The notes beneath the pieces are model-generated. The model was not told the DNA's origin, made no database searches, and saw only the letters and a list, made by a program, of their open reading frames with translations. DNA of 64,000 nucleotides from an uncultured Verrucomicrobia subdivision 3 bacterium (lineage in GTDB: Bacteria > Verrucomicrobiota > Verrucomicrobiia > Limisphaerales > UBA11358). The position numbers were made by a program, and so were the translations under genes. Of the stretch, positions 38,481 through 47,784 are shown one piece after another. Location: assembly GCA_903872345.1 (NCBI GenBank), contig CAIQKM010000200.1, positions 1-64,000 on the forward strand. The letters run 5' to 3'. Every line of letters starts with the position of its first letter. The first letter of the stretch is position 1.

Positions 38481-40081
38481 GGCTGGAGGCAAAAGGTTTG
38501 TTCCACCGGCGCGGCGGATTGCACCGGGTTTACGCCACCGTGGCCATATTGCCAGGCAATGACGGTGACTTTGACCGGGAATTTTGCGCGCGGAGGCAGG
38601 GGGGAGAAGTTCAGCCGGTCGCCTTTGATCTCACCCGGACCTTGACACACTAAAAAATCCACCGGTAGACCGGCATCCGAGCGGGCTTGCAAAGAGAGCG
38701 ATTTGATTCCGCGGGGTTGGTCGGGAATGGGGTCGAAAACCAGCTTTTGCGGATGACCGTTGGTTAACGCTATGGGAAAGACAATCTGCGCGGGTTGTTC
38801 GGCATACTTGTATTCCCGGTCGCCCGCCTGAAAGGCCATGAGCATGAGATTGCCGGCCCGCTGGTTGATGCCGAAGGTGTCGAAGCGAATTCGGAACACA
38901 TCGGGCGCCGTTTGTTCTCCGCCGCCCCCCCAGCCGCCGATCAATCGAAATTGGATGGGAGCATTGGCATGACCCAGCGGTTGCCCGGCTCCCAATACTC
39001 CGGCGGGCGTTTCCCGCAGAAAATCAGCGGCCACCTTGAGGCTGACGCCATCCGCCGCCGGTTCAAATTTCAAGGTGGGCAGCCAAGCCGGGGTGACCGG
39101 TATGTCATCCTGAACAAAGGTGAGCCGTTGATCCGCCTTGCCCGGACTGTAATCGCCATAATGATCCGCCGCCACGGCGAGTTCCCGGTCCAGATGCCAG
39201 AACATCAGCGTGGGGTCGCCCTTAAAATCCCGGGCGGCCACCGGAGGAATCCGGCCCGGGGCGATGAGCGTGAGATCCGTGAGCCAGCCGGATTCAGGAG
39301 ACACACGTTTCAGGCCGGCGTTAGAATTTGCCGGCAAGCGGGCCGCCGCCACCTTTTCAATGAACTGCGCGACGTATCTGGCCAATGGCGCATCCCACGA
39401 AAAATGGGAGCCTCCGGGCTGGACGATTTCACTGACCAGCGCCTCGCTGTATTGTCCGCGCAGACCGAGCAAGCCACCCCGCAGCCAACGCCAATGCTTG
39501 TCCAAAGGCTCGTTGGGGTTGCCCCACGATTCATATTCGCCACTCACCGTTAATACCGGGATTCCATTCGGCGTGGCCTTGCTGTCCCAGACCGGCGGCG
39601 GAATGGCGGCGGCGTGCAAGGTGACGATGCCCAGGGTGCGGGCCGGGTTCCAGTAGCCGATATTCCAGGCAAAAATCGCGTTGCCGGAATGGCCGATGGG
39701 CAGCAGCGGGGCGCCGGCAATTTCGGCGTAACCGGATTCGGCGGCCAGGTGGTCGAGCGTGGTCTGGAGCGCTTTGTCCGCCCCCTGACTGTAATCAAAA
39801 TAGCCAAAAGGCGTGTCGTAACCGATAACGATGGCCAACCCGGCCCGGGCGCAGGCGGCCCGGATGATAGGGTCGTCGCAGACGTTTTTTTCCAGAATCA
39901 CCTGCTGGGCCAGCAGCACTCCGCGCACCCGCTCGCAGGTCGGAGGTATCCACAGGAAGGCCCGGGCATCCGCATGGCCGCCGCCGACCGGAACGGAGAA
40001 CTGATACTCCGCCGCCCAAGCGGTCAGCTGGCCCGTCAGCCAGACAACCAGACAAATGAATGGTACGTGAAATAAATTCAT
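38477..40081 (-). CDS. Exported alpha/beta-hydrolase-like protein, paralogue of 8849-10576
   Basis: 534 aa from the ATG at 40081, which overlaps the upstream stop as ATGA. It has a signal peptide (FICLVVWLTGQLTAWAAE). An alpha/beta hydrolase core carries the nucleophile elbow LPIGHSGNAIFAW and a likely catalytic His in QPGGSHFSWDAP. The middle part (LTLIAPGRIPPVAARDFKGD) and the C-terminal Ig-like domain (ARSDAGLPVDFLVCQGPGE, FPVKVTVIAWQYG) match the 8849-10576 protein. An esterase role on the shared glycan substrate is plausible. The exact reaction is unknown. Confidence 0.7.
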   Translation of the reverse strand: MNLFHVPFICLVVWLTGQLTAWAAEYQFSVPVGGGHADARAFLWIPPTCERVRGVLLAQQVILEKNVCDDPIIRAACARAGLAIVIGYDTPFGYFDYSQGADKALQTTLDHLAAESGYAEIAGAPLLPIGHSGNAIFAWNIGYWNPARTLGIVTLHAAAIPPPVWDSKATPNGIPVLTVSGEYESWGNPNEPLDKHWRWLRGGLLGLRGQYSEALVSEIVQPGGSHFSWDAPLARYVAQFIEKVAAARLPANSNAGLKRVSPESGWLTDLTLIAPGRIPPVAARDFKGDPTLMFWHLDRELAVAADHYGDYSPGKADQRLTFVQDDIPVTPAWLPTLKFEPAADGVSLKVAADFLRETPAGVLGAGQPLGHANAPIQFRLIGGWGGGGEQTAPDVFRIRFDTFGINQRAGNLMLMAFQAGDREYKYAEQPAQIVFPIALTNGHPQKLVFDPIPDQPRGIKSLSLQARSDAGLPVDFLVCQGPGEIKGDRLNFSPLPPRAKFPVKVTVIAWQYGHGGVNPVQSAAPVEQTFCLQP

Positions 40082-43000
40082 TTGGAGGTCAGGACTTCCC
40101 GGTCGGCGCGCAGCACCTGCACGTGCGTCTGTTCGCCTGTGCCGGCTGCGAAATGAATGTCGTCCGCCTGCTGCGGCCACTTCAAAGAAGCATCATTCGC
40201 GCCCGCTTCGGCAACGATGGCGGGTAACGGTTCGCCGGCGTGAAACGGGAGCAGCAGAACCCGGAAGTGAACCGCTTCCGAGCGCTGATTGATGACCAAC
40301 CGGTCATAATATTGGGGCTTGCCATTACGATCCGCCGGGCCGGTGCTCCGCTGCACTTGGATCAAGGGCTGAGCCGGATCGTGGCTGGCTTGGAGACCGA
40401 GGCCGCACACTAGCAATAACGGTTCCCCCGCCACCGGCGTGATGGCCGGGCGGGCGGTTCCGTTGGCAAGATCCGGATCCCCCGAACGATATGCCAATAT
40501 TATCTGGTTGTTGGCCAGGCCTGGCACGTCTGCTTGCCAGACGCCGCCGTTGAGCATACCCGTCCATTGGTAGAGATGTGTGGCCGAATCTTTGCGGACA
40601 TCATCCACCACCAGCCCGTAGGGATGTCGCCCGCGCACCAGACCCACGGTGCGGAAAACGTGTTGCATGGGATTGAACGGCGCCCGGCAGGTGGGCAGGT
40701 AATTGGCGTAATTGGCCGTGAGCCACCATGGCCGCATTTTGTAACGGGCCGTGCCGGCGAAGATTTTCAGGATGTCCGGCGATGGTTCCACCTCCCAGCC
40801 CAAGCCTTTCAAATGGTCGGTCCATTCCTGGGGCGGCTGCGTGAGCCAGCGATAACTGTAGGCGTAGGTTAATTCTGCGCTCCCGGCCGCGCCCTCGCGC
40901 TGGCTGGTTGCGCCCAGATATTTGGCGGCGGCGTTCCAGCCGAGAATGTGATCCGCTGGCAGCGACACCGGTTCCGAAATGCCATCCACCTGCACCAGAT
41001 TGTAGTAGTTGCCGTCGTAAACCTGGTCAAACGGACTCTGCGTAAACCAGTCCACGCCCAGGCCGGAAAAATGGAACATGCCGGCATCGGCGTGGTGGTG
41101 ACCCGCGCCCAAATAATGGTTGGGGCGGACCATCATATTGATCCATACCGCGTTGGTGGTGCGGTCGCTGTAACTGGAAAATACGCCTTGTACCGGCGCG
41201 TCGAAATCCAGCGGCAGGTTGAGCTCCGAACGGCGGGTGGGGGTAAAATCTGAGTCGTACAATACGCCGGGCACAAAGCCGGGATAGGTCGGGCTGGGCA
41301 GGCGCAGACGTTGGATGCCGGCAACGTTGCGCTGATAAGCGTTGGCGTTAAAATTCTGAATTACCCAGCCCCGGTTATATTCATTCACTGCTTGGTCGGC
41401 CGGTTCCGTGGCCTTGGTGAGCAGATAATCGGCAAGTCGCTCTCGGGGATAGAACGTTTTGAGTTCATCCGTGAGTTGCAGCGAGAGAAACTGGCGGCTG
41501 TAGGGGTCGTACTGCGTGCCGCTATTCACGGTCACCCGGCCGTCGGGCGAGGTCATTTGCGCCTGGCCGACGAGCAATTTGCGCCAATGGGGATGACCAA
41601 ACAGGTTGTCCCCGCGCCGGGCCATCGAAACCATGGAAAGGGTGATGAATTGGAAACTGCCGGGGGTTTTGCCGTTGCTTTCAAAGACTACGCCGGCATC
41701 ATCAATGCCCCATTCACAGAAGGCGCGCACCGTGTCGCGGCCGCATTCCCAAGCTTCCCGGTCAAAGCCCGGCAGGCCTTCAATGGCGGTCAACGCGAGG
41801 AATTGCGGCAGATCCCAGCCGACCCAATTGACATCACGGAAACGGATGGTGGTATCCTCGCCGTAGGCACGCCGGCCGTAGGTGGCCTTGGCAATCACGC
41901 GCCGCATGAGGTCTTTCTCTGCGGCCGTCATCCATTTGCCGCCAAAATCCAGCGCCAGCCCCAGATTCATGTGCGCCACCAAACCGTGCATCCCCCGCCA
42001 GGCGGTGCTGGAACCGTTGCCATCCAGCGGGTCGCTGCCAAACTCGGAATCGCTCAGGGCGTTCCATTGATCTAAGAGCGGTTCGCGCAACCGGTAATAG
42101 CTGGCAATGGCGGCGGCCGTTTGCCGGCCGTGGACATCGTCGTCCGTGAGCAGGCAGTAGAGCGCCATGTCCGTGAGGCATTCCGGTACGTAAGCGATGT
42201 GCGTGTTGAAAATACCCGGCTTCTCGCCCCGGAACATTTGGGCGGTGTTGATGGTGGCGACCTGCTGGGGCGCCACATCATCCGGCCAGGCCAGGCCGGT
42301 CAGATTTCCCGAGGCCAGCTTCTGAAAGACCTGGCCATCGCTCGTGTTGGTGTTCCACCAGCTTTGCGCGAACAGATACTGCATTTCGATCAGGGATTTA
42401 TGCCCTAGTTTGCTCTGCCGGACGCGGGCCGCCAGCGCTGGCACATCCTGCGGGCTGAAGAGCACGCGCGGATATACTCCCGGCGGCGGCACGGCTGACC
42501 CCAGAAGTTTTTTATCGAAGCCCGAAAAGTCATACGCGGACTTGGGCGTGGCCGGCCAGACTGTCTCCGGTCCCGTGAGCGTCTGCCATTGCTCCGGGGT
42601 AACCTTCACATAATTCGTCCAGATTCCCTGGTGGCGCAAAGTGGGAATCCAGCGCGCGGCAATATCCGGATCGGCAAATTTTTCCGGGGAGTCAAAGAGG
42701 GTGATGACGTTGTCCAAGCGATTGGAATCGGACTTGTCCAAGGAGGGTTCCGATGAGCTAATTAGCAGCAAGCCGCGCGGGAGCAGGCTGGTTTTGAGCC
42801 TTTTCGTCCGGGCGCTGGCTGCCAAATCAATGTAGGGTTTGCCCGCCAAGGTGATCACCGGCGGGGCCGTGGGGGGTAAATCTAAAGTGTAAACCCAGCG
42901 GTCGGCGAGACCTGCGGGCGCGGGTGCCGGATTTACAGATTGCAGTTCCAGTACCCCGGCAAAGGCGGCGGGTACCAAGACTTTGCCGTCATGCCAAACG

Positions 43001-43248
43001 GCTTCGGCGCGCCAGTCCGTTTCGTTAAGGCGTACTTTAAAACCTTTAACCCAACCGTAGCGGCTGCCGGGGAATACCGCGATGGCATTTTTGATTTGGG
43101 CGATGGCGAAGGTCTGCGCCGAGCGAGTGTATGGCAAACCCTGATCCTGCGGCGGCACCGGCAAAGCGTTGGTTTGGGAGAATCCCGGGTGTCCGGCCAG
43201 GGTTGCCAACATGCCCAGAACGGGCAGGATTTTTTTGCGGGGTATCAT
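40078..43248 (-). CDS. Exported heparinase II/III-like polysaccharide lyase (large form)
   Basis: A 1056-aa secreted protein with a signal peptide (KKILPVLGMLATLAGHPGFS). The N-terminal ~100 residues look like a copper-amine-oxidase-N-like or beta domain (WVKGFKVRLNETDW). An (alpha/alpha) toroid follows from about 240 (GVYPRVLFSPQDVPALAARV), then a heparinase II/III beta-sandwich with the signature GAGHHHADAGMFHFSGLGVD carrying a likely catalytic His. Lyases of this fold cleave uronic-acid glycans by beta-elimination, leaving unsaturated ends for GH105. It is distantly related to the lyase at 45201-47783. It is 3 nt downstream of the esterase gene. Confidence 0.82.
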   Translation of the reverse strand: MIPRKKILPVLGMLATLAGHPGFSQTNALPVPPQDQGLPYTRSAQTFAIAQIKNAIAVFPGSRYGWVKGFKVRLNETDWRAEAVWHDGKVLVPAAFAGVLELQSVNPAPAPAGLADRWVYTLDLPPTAPPVITLAGKPYIDLAASARTKRLKTSLLPRGLLLISSSEPSLDKSDSNRLDNVITLFDSPEKFADPDIAARWIPTLRHQGIWTNYVKVTPEQWQTLTGPETVWPATPKSAYDFSGFDKKLLGSAVPPPGVYPRVLFSPQDVPALAARVRQSKLGHKSLIEMQYLFAQSWWNTNTSDGQVFQKLASGNLTGLAWPDDVAPQQVATINTAQMFRGEKPGIFNTHIAYVPECLTDMALYCLLTDDDVHGRQTAAAIASYYRLREPLLDQWNALSDSEFGSDPLDGNGSSTAWRGMHGLVAHMNLGLALDFGGKWMTAAEKDLMRRVIAKATYGRRAYGEDTTIRFRDVNWVGWDLPQFLALTAIEGLPGFDREAWECGRDTVRAFCEWGIDDAGVVFESNGKTPGSFQFITLSMVSMARRGDNLFGHPHWRKLLVGQAQMTSPDGRVTVNSGTQYDPYSRQFLSLQLTDELKTFYPRERLADYLLTKATEPADQAVNEYNRGWVIQNFNANAYQRNVAGIQRLRLPSPTYPGFVPGVLYDSDFTPTRRSELNLPLDFDAPVQGVFSSYSDRTTNAVWINMMVRPNHYLGAGHHHADAGMFHFSGLGVDWFTQSPFDQVYDGNYYNLVQVDGISEPVSLPADHILGWNAAAKYLGATSQREGAAGSAELTYAYSYRWLTQPPQEWTDHLKGLGWEVEPSPDILKIFAGTARYKMRPWWLTANYANYLPTCRAPFNPMQHVFRTVGLVRGRHPYGLVVDDVRKDSATHLYQWTGMLNGGVWQADVPGLANNQIILAYRSGDPDLANGTARPAITPVAGEPLLLVCGLGLQASHDPAQPLIQVQRSTGPADRNGKPQYYDRLVINQRSEAVHFRVLLLPFHAGEPLPAIVAEAGANDASLKWPQQADDIHFAAGTGEQTHVQVLRADREVLTSK

Positions 43249-43251
43249 GCT

Positions 43252-44202
43252 TCAATGCGAGGGGTTTGGGGCCGGCGGCCATTTGGCCTTCCACGCGGGC
43301 GGGTCGGATATGGTGAGGTTGGATTCGCCGGAGAAATATCCGAGGGAGGTTAAAAAAGCGTCCCCCCGGCGCAGGGCATCCACCACCACCTGTTCGGAGC
43401 ATTTGTAATTGGGAATAAGGAAGGCATGCGGCAAGCCCGGTAGCAAAGCCAGATCGCAGCGGTTGCCCGCCTGTGTCATGGCGTCCGCAAATTGGCGCGA
43501 TTGCTCCGGGGAAATAACGGTGTCGGCCAATCCATGGATACAGAGAGTTGGCGGTAAACCGGGACGGACATGGGCCAGGGGAGAATAGTCATCGGCCAGT
43601 GCTTGCCGGCGCGCGGGGGTTGCCCCGGTGAATCCCGGCACCAAATGGCTGAACTGGCTGTGTCCCAAATCCAGGCACGGATTATACAAAACCAAGGCAT
43701 CCGGGCGCGCGCTGATGCTTCGGTCATCCGCCGGAAAATCAAAGCCGTCCAATGTTGCCACAGCGGCGGCGAGATGCCCGCCGGCGGATTCGCCCACGAG
43801 GGCAAGGCGGTGCGGATCCAGTTTCAATTCGGCAGCGTGGCCTCGTAGATACCGCAGGGCGGATTTGCAGTCGGCAATGCTGTCGGCCATGGTGGGACCG
43901 CCCGGTTTCACCAACCGGTATTCCACCACAAAACTCGCGGCACCCCGCGCCGCCGTATACCGGGCCAGGGGAAAAAACGATTCGCAATTACCGCCGGTCC
44001 AGCCGCCGCCATGAATCCACACCACGGCGGGCACGGCGGTGTCCGTCCGTCCCGCTGCTGGAAACTCATAAATCTTTAAATTGCCGGTCGCCGCGTGACG
44101 GTAAACCAATTCCACGGGCGGCGGCTGTTGTAACAAGCAGCCGAAGGGCAGGGCGGCGGCCAAAGTCAGCGTCATCGGCAATTGTTGTAGTCCAGACTTC
44201 AT
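43252..44202 (-). CDS. Exported alpha/beta-hydrolase esterase
   Basis: A 316-aa esterase of the BD-FAE/HSL-like alpha/beta-hydrolase group. ATG 44202 gives a signal peptide, possibly a lipoprotein (LAAALPFGCLL). The oxyanion HGGG sits at 64-67 in VVWIHGGGWTGG, the nucleophile is S139 in VGESAGGHLAA, the Asp is probably in HGLADTVISPEQS and the His in PGLPHAF. It likely removes acetyl or other acyl groups from the target polysaccharide. The gene lies 25 nt after the pseudopilin stop and 3 nt before the lyase gene. Confidence 0.85.
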   Translation of the reverse strand: MKSGLQQLPMTLTLAAALPFGCLLQQPPPVELVYRHAATGNLKIYEFPAAGRTDTAVPAVVWIHGGGWTGGNCESFFPLARYTAARGAASFVVEYRLVKPGGPTMADSIADCKSALRYLRGHAAELKLDPHRLALVGESAGGHLAAAVATLDGFDFPADDRSISARPDALVLYNPCLDLGHSQFSHLVPGFTGATPARRQALADDYSPLAHVRPGLPPTLCIHGLADTVISPEQSRQFADAMTQAGNRCDLALLPGLPHAFLIPNYKCSEQVVVDALRRGDAFLTSLGYFSGESNLTISDPPAWKAKWPPAPNPSH

Positions 44203-44227
44203 GGGGCGGAAAATCAGCGCTCTGCCG

Positions 44228-45040
44228 TCAATTGGGGCTATCCGTGCCATTCCAATAGGAGTTCCAATTCGAACGCTGGCCCTGGGCCGGCCGACCCACC
44301 GGTATGCGACCCGAGGCCTGGCCGGACGGGTCGGGTTTGCGGGCATCGGCGTGCCCGTCGAAATACAGCGTGACGGCCAGTCCATCCACGAAACAATAAT
44401 AGTTGTTCAGCGACCAGCTTGGCACTTGGATGGATTTGCCGTTATGGCCGAAAAGTGGCGGATAATAACACATGCCGTCCACATCCGTCCAAAAGCCGGT
44501 GATGGGGCCACCGGGGGGAGTGGGCGCATTGTTTAGGTCCGCTACCGAACTGTCTATGATCAGCGAGGTGTCGGAGGGCTTTAATGTGCTGCTTAACTTG
44601 TACAAACCGACATTGGGCGTCTGGGTCGGATCCCACGGGATATTCCGGTTGGCCACATACGTGGGATAATCCTTGCCCCCGGCGAACTGCCGGGCGGCGG
44701 GGCAGGTGGTGAAGCCATTGGTGAAGGCGGTGCTGTTGGTGTTCATGCCGAAGCAGTTGAGCCAAGCGTCTACGTACGGTCCCACGCCGTTGTAATTGCC
44801 CATGCGTCCCGACATCACGAAGGCGTACGGCAGCATATCGCGGTTTTCGCCGGTGTACATTTGCACCGCGATGCCGCATTGTTTTAATCCATTGATACAC
44901 CGCACCCGCAGGGCGGTTTGCTTGGCGGCGGACAAGGCGGGCAGCAGCATGGCCGCCAGGATGGCGATAATGGCAATGACCACGAGCAGTTCAATCAGGG
45001 TAAATCCGCCGGGCCGGCGTGAAAATTTTTTGGCGTTCAT
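44228..45040 (-). CDS. Type II secretion pseudopilin-like protein (copy 2)
   Basis: 270 aa from the ATG at 45040 (an in-frame GTG at 45064 is less likely). The class III signal [20 protein letters not shown] has cleavage after the second G and E at mature position 5. The body ends with the H-X9-DG-like [17 protein letters not shown], matching the C-terminus of the 25838-26680 paralogue. It heads the operon that ends with the regulator and is preceded by operator site H. No T2SS machinery genes are nearby. Confidence 0.9.
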   Translation of the reverse strand: MNAKKFSRRPGGFTLIELLVVIAIIAILAAMLLPALSAAKQTALRVRCINGLKQCGIAVQMYTGENRDMLPYAFVMSGRMGNYNGVGPYVDAWLNCFGMNTNSTAFTNGFTTCPAARQFAGGKDYPTYVANRNIPWDPTQTPNVGLYKLSSTLKPSDTSLIIDSSVADLNNAPTPPGGPITGFWTDVDGMCYYPPLFGHNGKSIQVPSWSLNNYYCFVDGLAVTLYFDGHADARKPDPSGQASGRIPVGRPAQGQRSNWNSYWNGTDSPN

Positions 45041-45147
45041 TTCAGGGTTTTTTGATGGCGGCACGGCCTTTGCCCGCCAGTGGGTAAAAGTCGAACCGGA
45101 TTTATTGCGGATATTCTGACGCGGACACGACCCGGCTACTAGGGGCT

Positions 45148-45178
45148 ATGTTGCATCAGCAGGGGGTGGATTTGCGTC
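45148..45178 (-). promoter_or_regulatory. Operator site H
   Basis: Plus-strand ATGTTGCATC at 45148-45157 and GATTTGCGTC at 45169-45178 are direct repeats 21 bp apart. The coding-strand spacer contains CCCCC. A GAATAT -10-like hexamer lies 30 nt after the proximal half (45117-45112). It controls the operon encoding the regulator itself. Confidence 0.75.
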
Positions 45179-45200
45179 ACCCGGTCGGACGCAGGCAAGC

Positions 45201-47783
45201 TCAACGGACGGTCACCGGGTTCTGGCCCGGGCTCTCAACGGTGATTTGCGTGCGGCCACTGGAGGTGATATGCAGGTCAATGCAGTTGGTCTGACCGGCA
45301 GCGGTAACCGTCACCTTGGTGGGGCCATCACTCCACTGGGTATCGGGTAACGGATCACCTTCCCGCAACGGCCAGAGCAGAATTTTAAACTGTGGCGCCA
45401 CTGAGCGGCTGCCAATGACCAGTCGTCGGTCCAAGCCAAACGAGCGTGCTCCGGCCAGGACGGTGGCGGGGGCTTCGGGCACGAGCGTATCGCGCCGTTC
45501 AAAGGTTTCGAGGCGGAAGGAGGGGCGGGACTGATAATCATGGGGCCGGGCGGGAGTGCCGCAATCCAATACCCGCACGAGTAGTTCGCGGTCGCCGCGG
45601 CGCGGTTTGGGCAGGCCGGTATCATCCAATGGCACGGTCGCATCACAGAGGATCAGATCATTTCCGGCCGCGCGGGCCAACGCCGTGTCCGGTCCGGTTT
45701 GCATCAGCCATTCGTATAAGCGTTCCTGGGCATCTTTTTGGATGTCGTCCACCACCACCAGCCAGGGGTGAGGTGACCGCACAAACGCGACGGTGCGAAA
45801 CGCGCGCTGAACCGGATTATGCGGCAGCCGCACCGGCCAGGAATCTTCATCCCACATGCGCGGATCATGGGCTTGAAAGCCCTGCCAATGGGCCACCACG
45901 GCCGGGCGCTGATCTTTTTCCGGCACTTGCCCCGCCAACTCCCGTTGAAACTGCCGGGCATCGCTCAAGTAACTTTCCCAGCGTGAAAATTTAAACCGTG
46001 CGAACGTACCGGCTGGTTCGGTGCGGATCTGCTTCGGCCACCACCAGTCATAGGCGGATTTTGCATCGCAGGCCGCCACCAGCGCCCAACCGGCGTCCTG
46101 ATAGCCCAGCCACTGGCCGGGTCCCGGCCAGAAACCCTGGCCCAGTCCGTCAATCAAAACGCCGTTGTGATGCCGGGTTTCAACCGAGCGAAAGTTGTCC
46201 TTGGCCCATAGCCGTCCCAGAGCGGAAAAAGTGAAGGCACCGCGATCGGCATGTTCATGGCTGCTGCCGACGGAGTCCGTGCGGCATTCGAATTGCAGCA
46301 CGGCCGCCTCAGGATTCCAACCGCTGTGCGCGATGAGCGAACTGCGTTGCGAATCAAACAGCGCCAGCGGCAGGTGCAATTTGGGGGCAGCCGTCGGATC
46401 CAGCGTGATGGGCGCGTCGTTCGCCCATAAGAGTGCTTCCAGCAAATGAAAATTACCGCTAAATGGCTGACCGCGTCCCCCGTTGACCACCACCCGCCAG
46501 AGCAGGTCAATCTTGGGATCGTCCGGGTAAAAATATTTCCACATCGCCATGGTCCAGATGGCCGGGCCTTCATCGCCGCCATCCCCGTGACTGGTCCAGG
46601 ACTGGGGCAGACTGCGTTGAAGTTGTTCGACATCCGCAGTGCCAGTCAGTTGTCCGGGTGCCATGGCGGAAGGTTCCATGGTATGCAGATACCAGTCGAT
46701 CATCCCGCGCAGATGGTTCTGCGTGAGCAGGTTTTCCCCCCGGCGGGCGGCCGCGACGACAAACGGATTGGCCCACACCAGGCCAAACTGGGTGTAACCG
46801 ACCGCCTCCGTGGAAAATCCCCGCTCGGAAATCCCGTAGCTGAAATAATCCCGGGCAATGTCCACGCCCATGCGGAAAACGCGCGGGTCATAGCCCTCCT
46901 CGCCTTCGATGGCCAGCGCCAATAGCGGCTGACTCAGCCCCACCGCCACCCAGTTCCAATTGCGGAAATGATGCGGCAGTCGCGCGCCCAGCCAGAGTTC
47001 GCCATGGGTGACTTTGGCGATGACGCGCCGCACTTGGGCGCGTTGCGGGTCGGTCATGAAATTGAACGCAAAGTCGTACGTGTATCCCAGAATTTGATAG
47101 CCCACCAGATCGCGGATTCCCTGGTCGCTGCTCCAGTCGCCGGTCACCGGGCCGTTGACTTTTACCCGCCAAACATCATCGCCCAAGGGTTGCGCCAGGG
47201 TTTGGTCCACCGCCGGTTCAGCCAGGGCGGCGTAATTGGCCAAGGCGGTGCCGACTTTTTGGCCGCGAGCCACGTCATTCGCAATCAAAGCATCCAAAGC
47301 TTCCATGGCGAACGCCTCGATGAAGGGTTGGTAATGACCGATGCCCGGTGGCTTGCCGTTCTTTTCCGCCAGCAAGAGTTTGGCGGCGGGCATGTCGCCG
47401 CCGGCCAGCGCTTCGTAAAATCGGGTGCCCCAGGCGCCGGGCGTTTTGATCGCCTCCGTCACCCGTGCACGTAAATTCAGCAGGAGTTGGCGGCCCATTT
47501 CCGTTTCCGCAACTCGACGGCGCAAGTCTGGCAGTTCGGCCGGACTGATCAGGATGCGCGGATGAACTCCCGGCGGGGGAACGGCAACCAGCCGCGACGA
47601 CGCAAAACCTTCGGCGTTCGTGGATACCTGTACCGCCGGTGAAGCCGGCCAGGGATAGGCACCATTGAGCACCGCGTCCGCGTCCAACTCGTCTGGCAAG
47701 TGTCGCGGTGTTTCCGCTGCGAGGCCAAGGCTGGCGGCGAACAGAATACTAAGTGCGGCCGGGATGCAGTTGAAGTATTTCAT
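45201..47783 (-). CDS. Exported heparinase II/III-like polysaccharide lyase
   Basis: An 860-aa protein with a signal peptide (IPAALSILFAASLGLAAE). An N-terminal linker precedes an alpha toroid starting at about residue 70 (GVHPRILISPAELPDLRRRV). A heparinase II/III-type beta-sandwich carries SSHEHADRGAFTFSALGRLW and ETRHHNGVLIDG, with His residues in the places expected for catalysis and metal binding. It is the last gene of the operon starting at 59568, one nt after the GH67-like gene. Uronan lyase activity fits with GH105 in the next operon. The exact substrate (pectic, glycosaminoglycan-like or algal) is undecided. Confidence 0.85.
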   Translation of the reverse strand: MKYFNCIPAALSILFAASLGLAAETPRHLPDELDADAVLNGAYPWPASPAVQVSTNAEGFASSRLVAVPPPGVHPRILISPAELPDLRRRVAETEMGRQLLLNLRARVTEAIKTPGAWGTRFYEALAGGDMPAAKLLLAEKNGKPPGIGHYQPFIEAFAMEALDALIANDVARGQKVGTALANYAALAEPAVDQTLAQPLGDDVWRVKVNGPVTGDWSSDQGIRDLVGYQILGYTYDFAFNFMTDPQRAQVRRVIAKVTHGELWLGARLPHHFRNWNWVAVGLSQPLLALAIEGEEGYDPRVFRMGVDIARDYFSYGISERGFSTEAVGYTQFGLVWANPFVVAAARRGENLLTQNHLRGMIDWYLHTMEPSAMAPGQLTGTADVEQLQRSLPQSWTSHGDGGDEGPAIWTMAMWKYFYPDDPKIDLLWRVVVNGGRGQPFSGNFHLLEALLWANDAPITLDPTAAPKLHLPLALFDSQRSSLIAHSGWNPEAAVLQFECRTDSVGSSHEHADRGAFTFSALGRLWAKDNFRSVETRHHNGVLIDGLGQGFWPGPGQWLGYQDAGWALVAACDAKSAYDWWWPKQIRTEPAGTFARFKFSRWESYLSDARQFQRELAGQVPEKDQRPAVVAHWQGFQAHDPRMWDEDSWPVRLPHNPVQRAFRTVAFVRSPHPWLVVVDDIQKDAQERLYEWLMQTGPDTALARAAGNDLILCDATVPLDDTGLPKPRRGDRELLVRVLDCGTPARPHDYQSRPSFRLETFERRDTLVPEAPATVLAGARSFGLDRRLVIGSRSVAPQFKILLWPLREGDPLPDTQWSDGPTKVTVTAAGQTNCIDLHITSSGRTQITVESPGQNPVTVR

Positions 47784-47784
47784 T

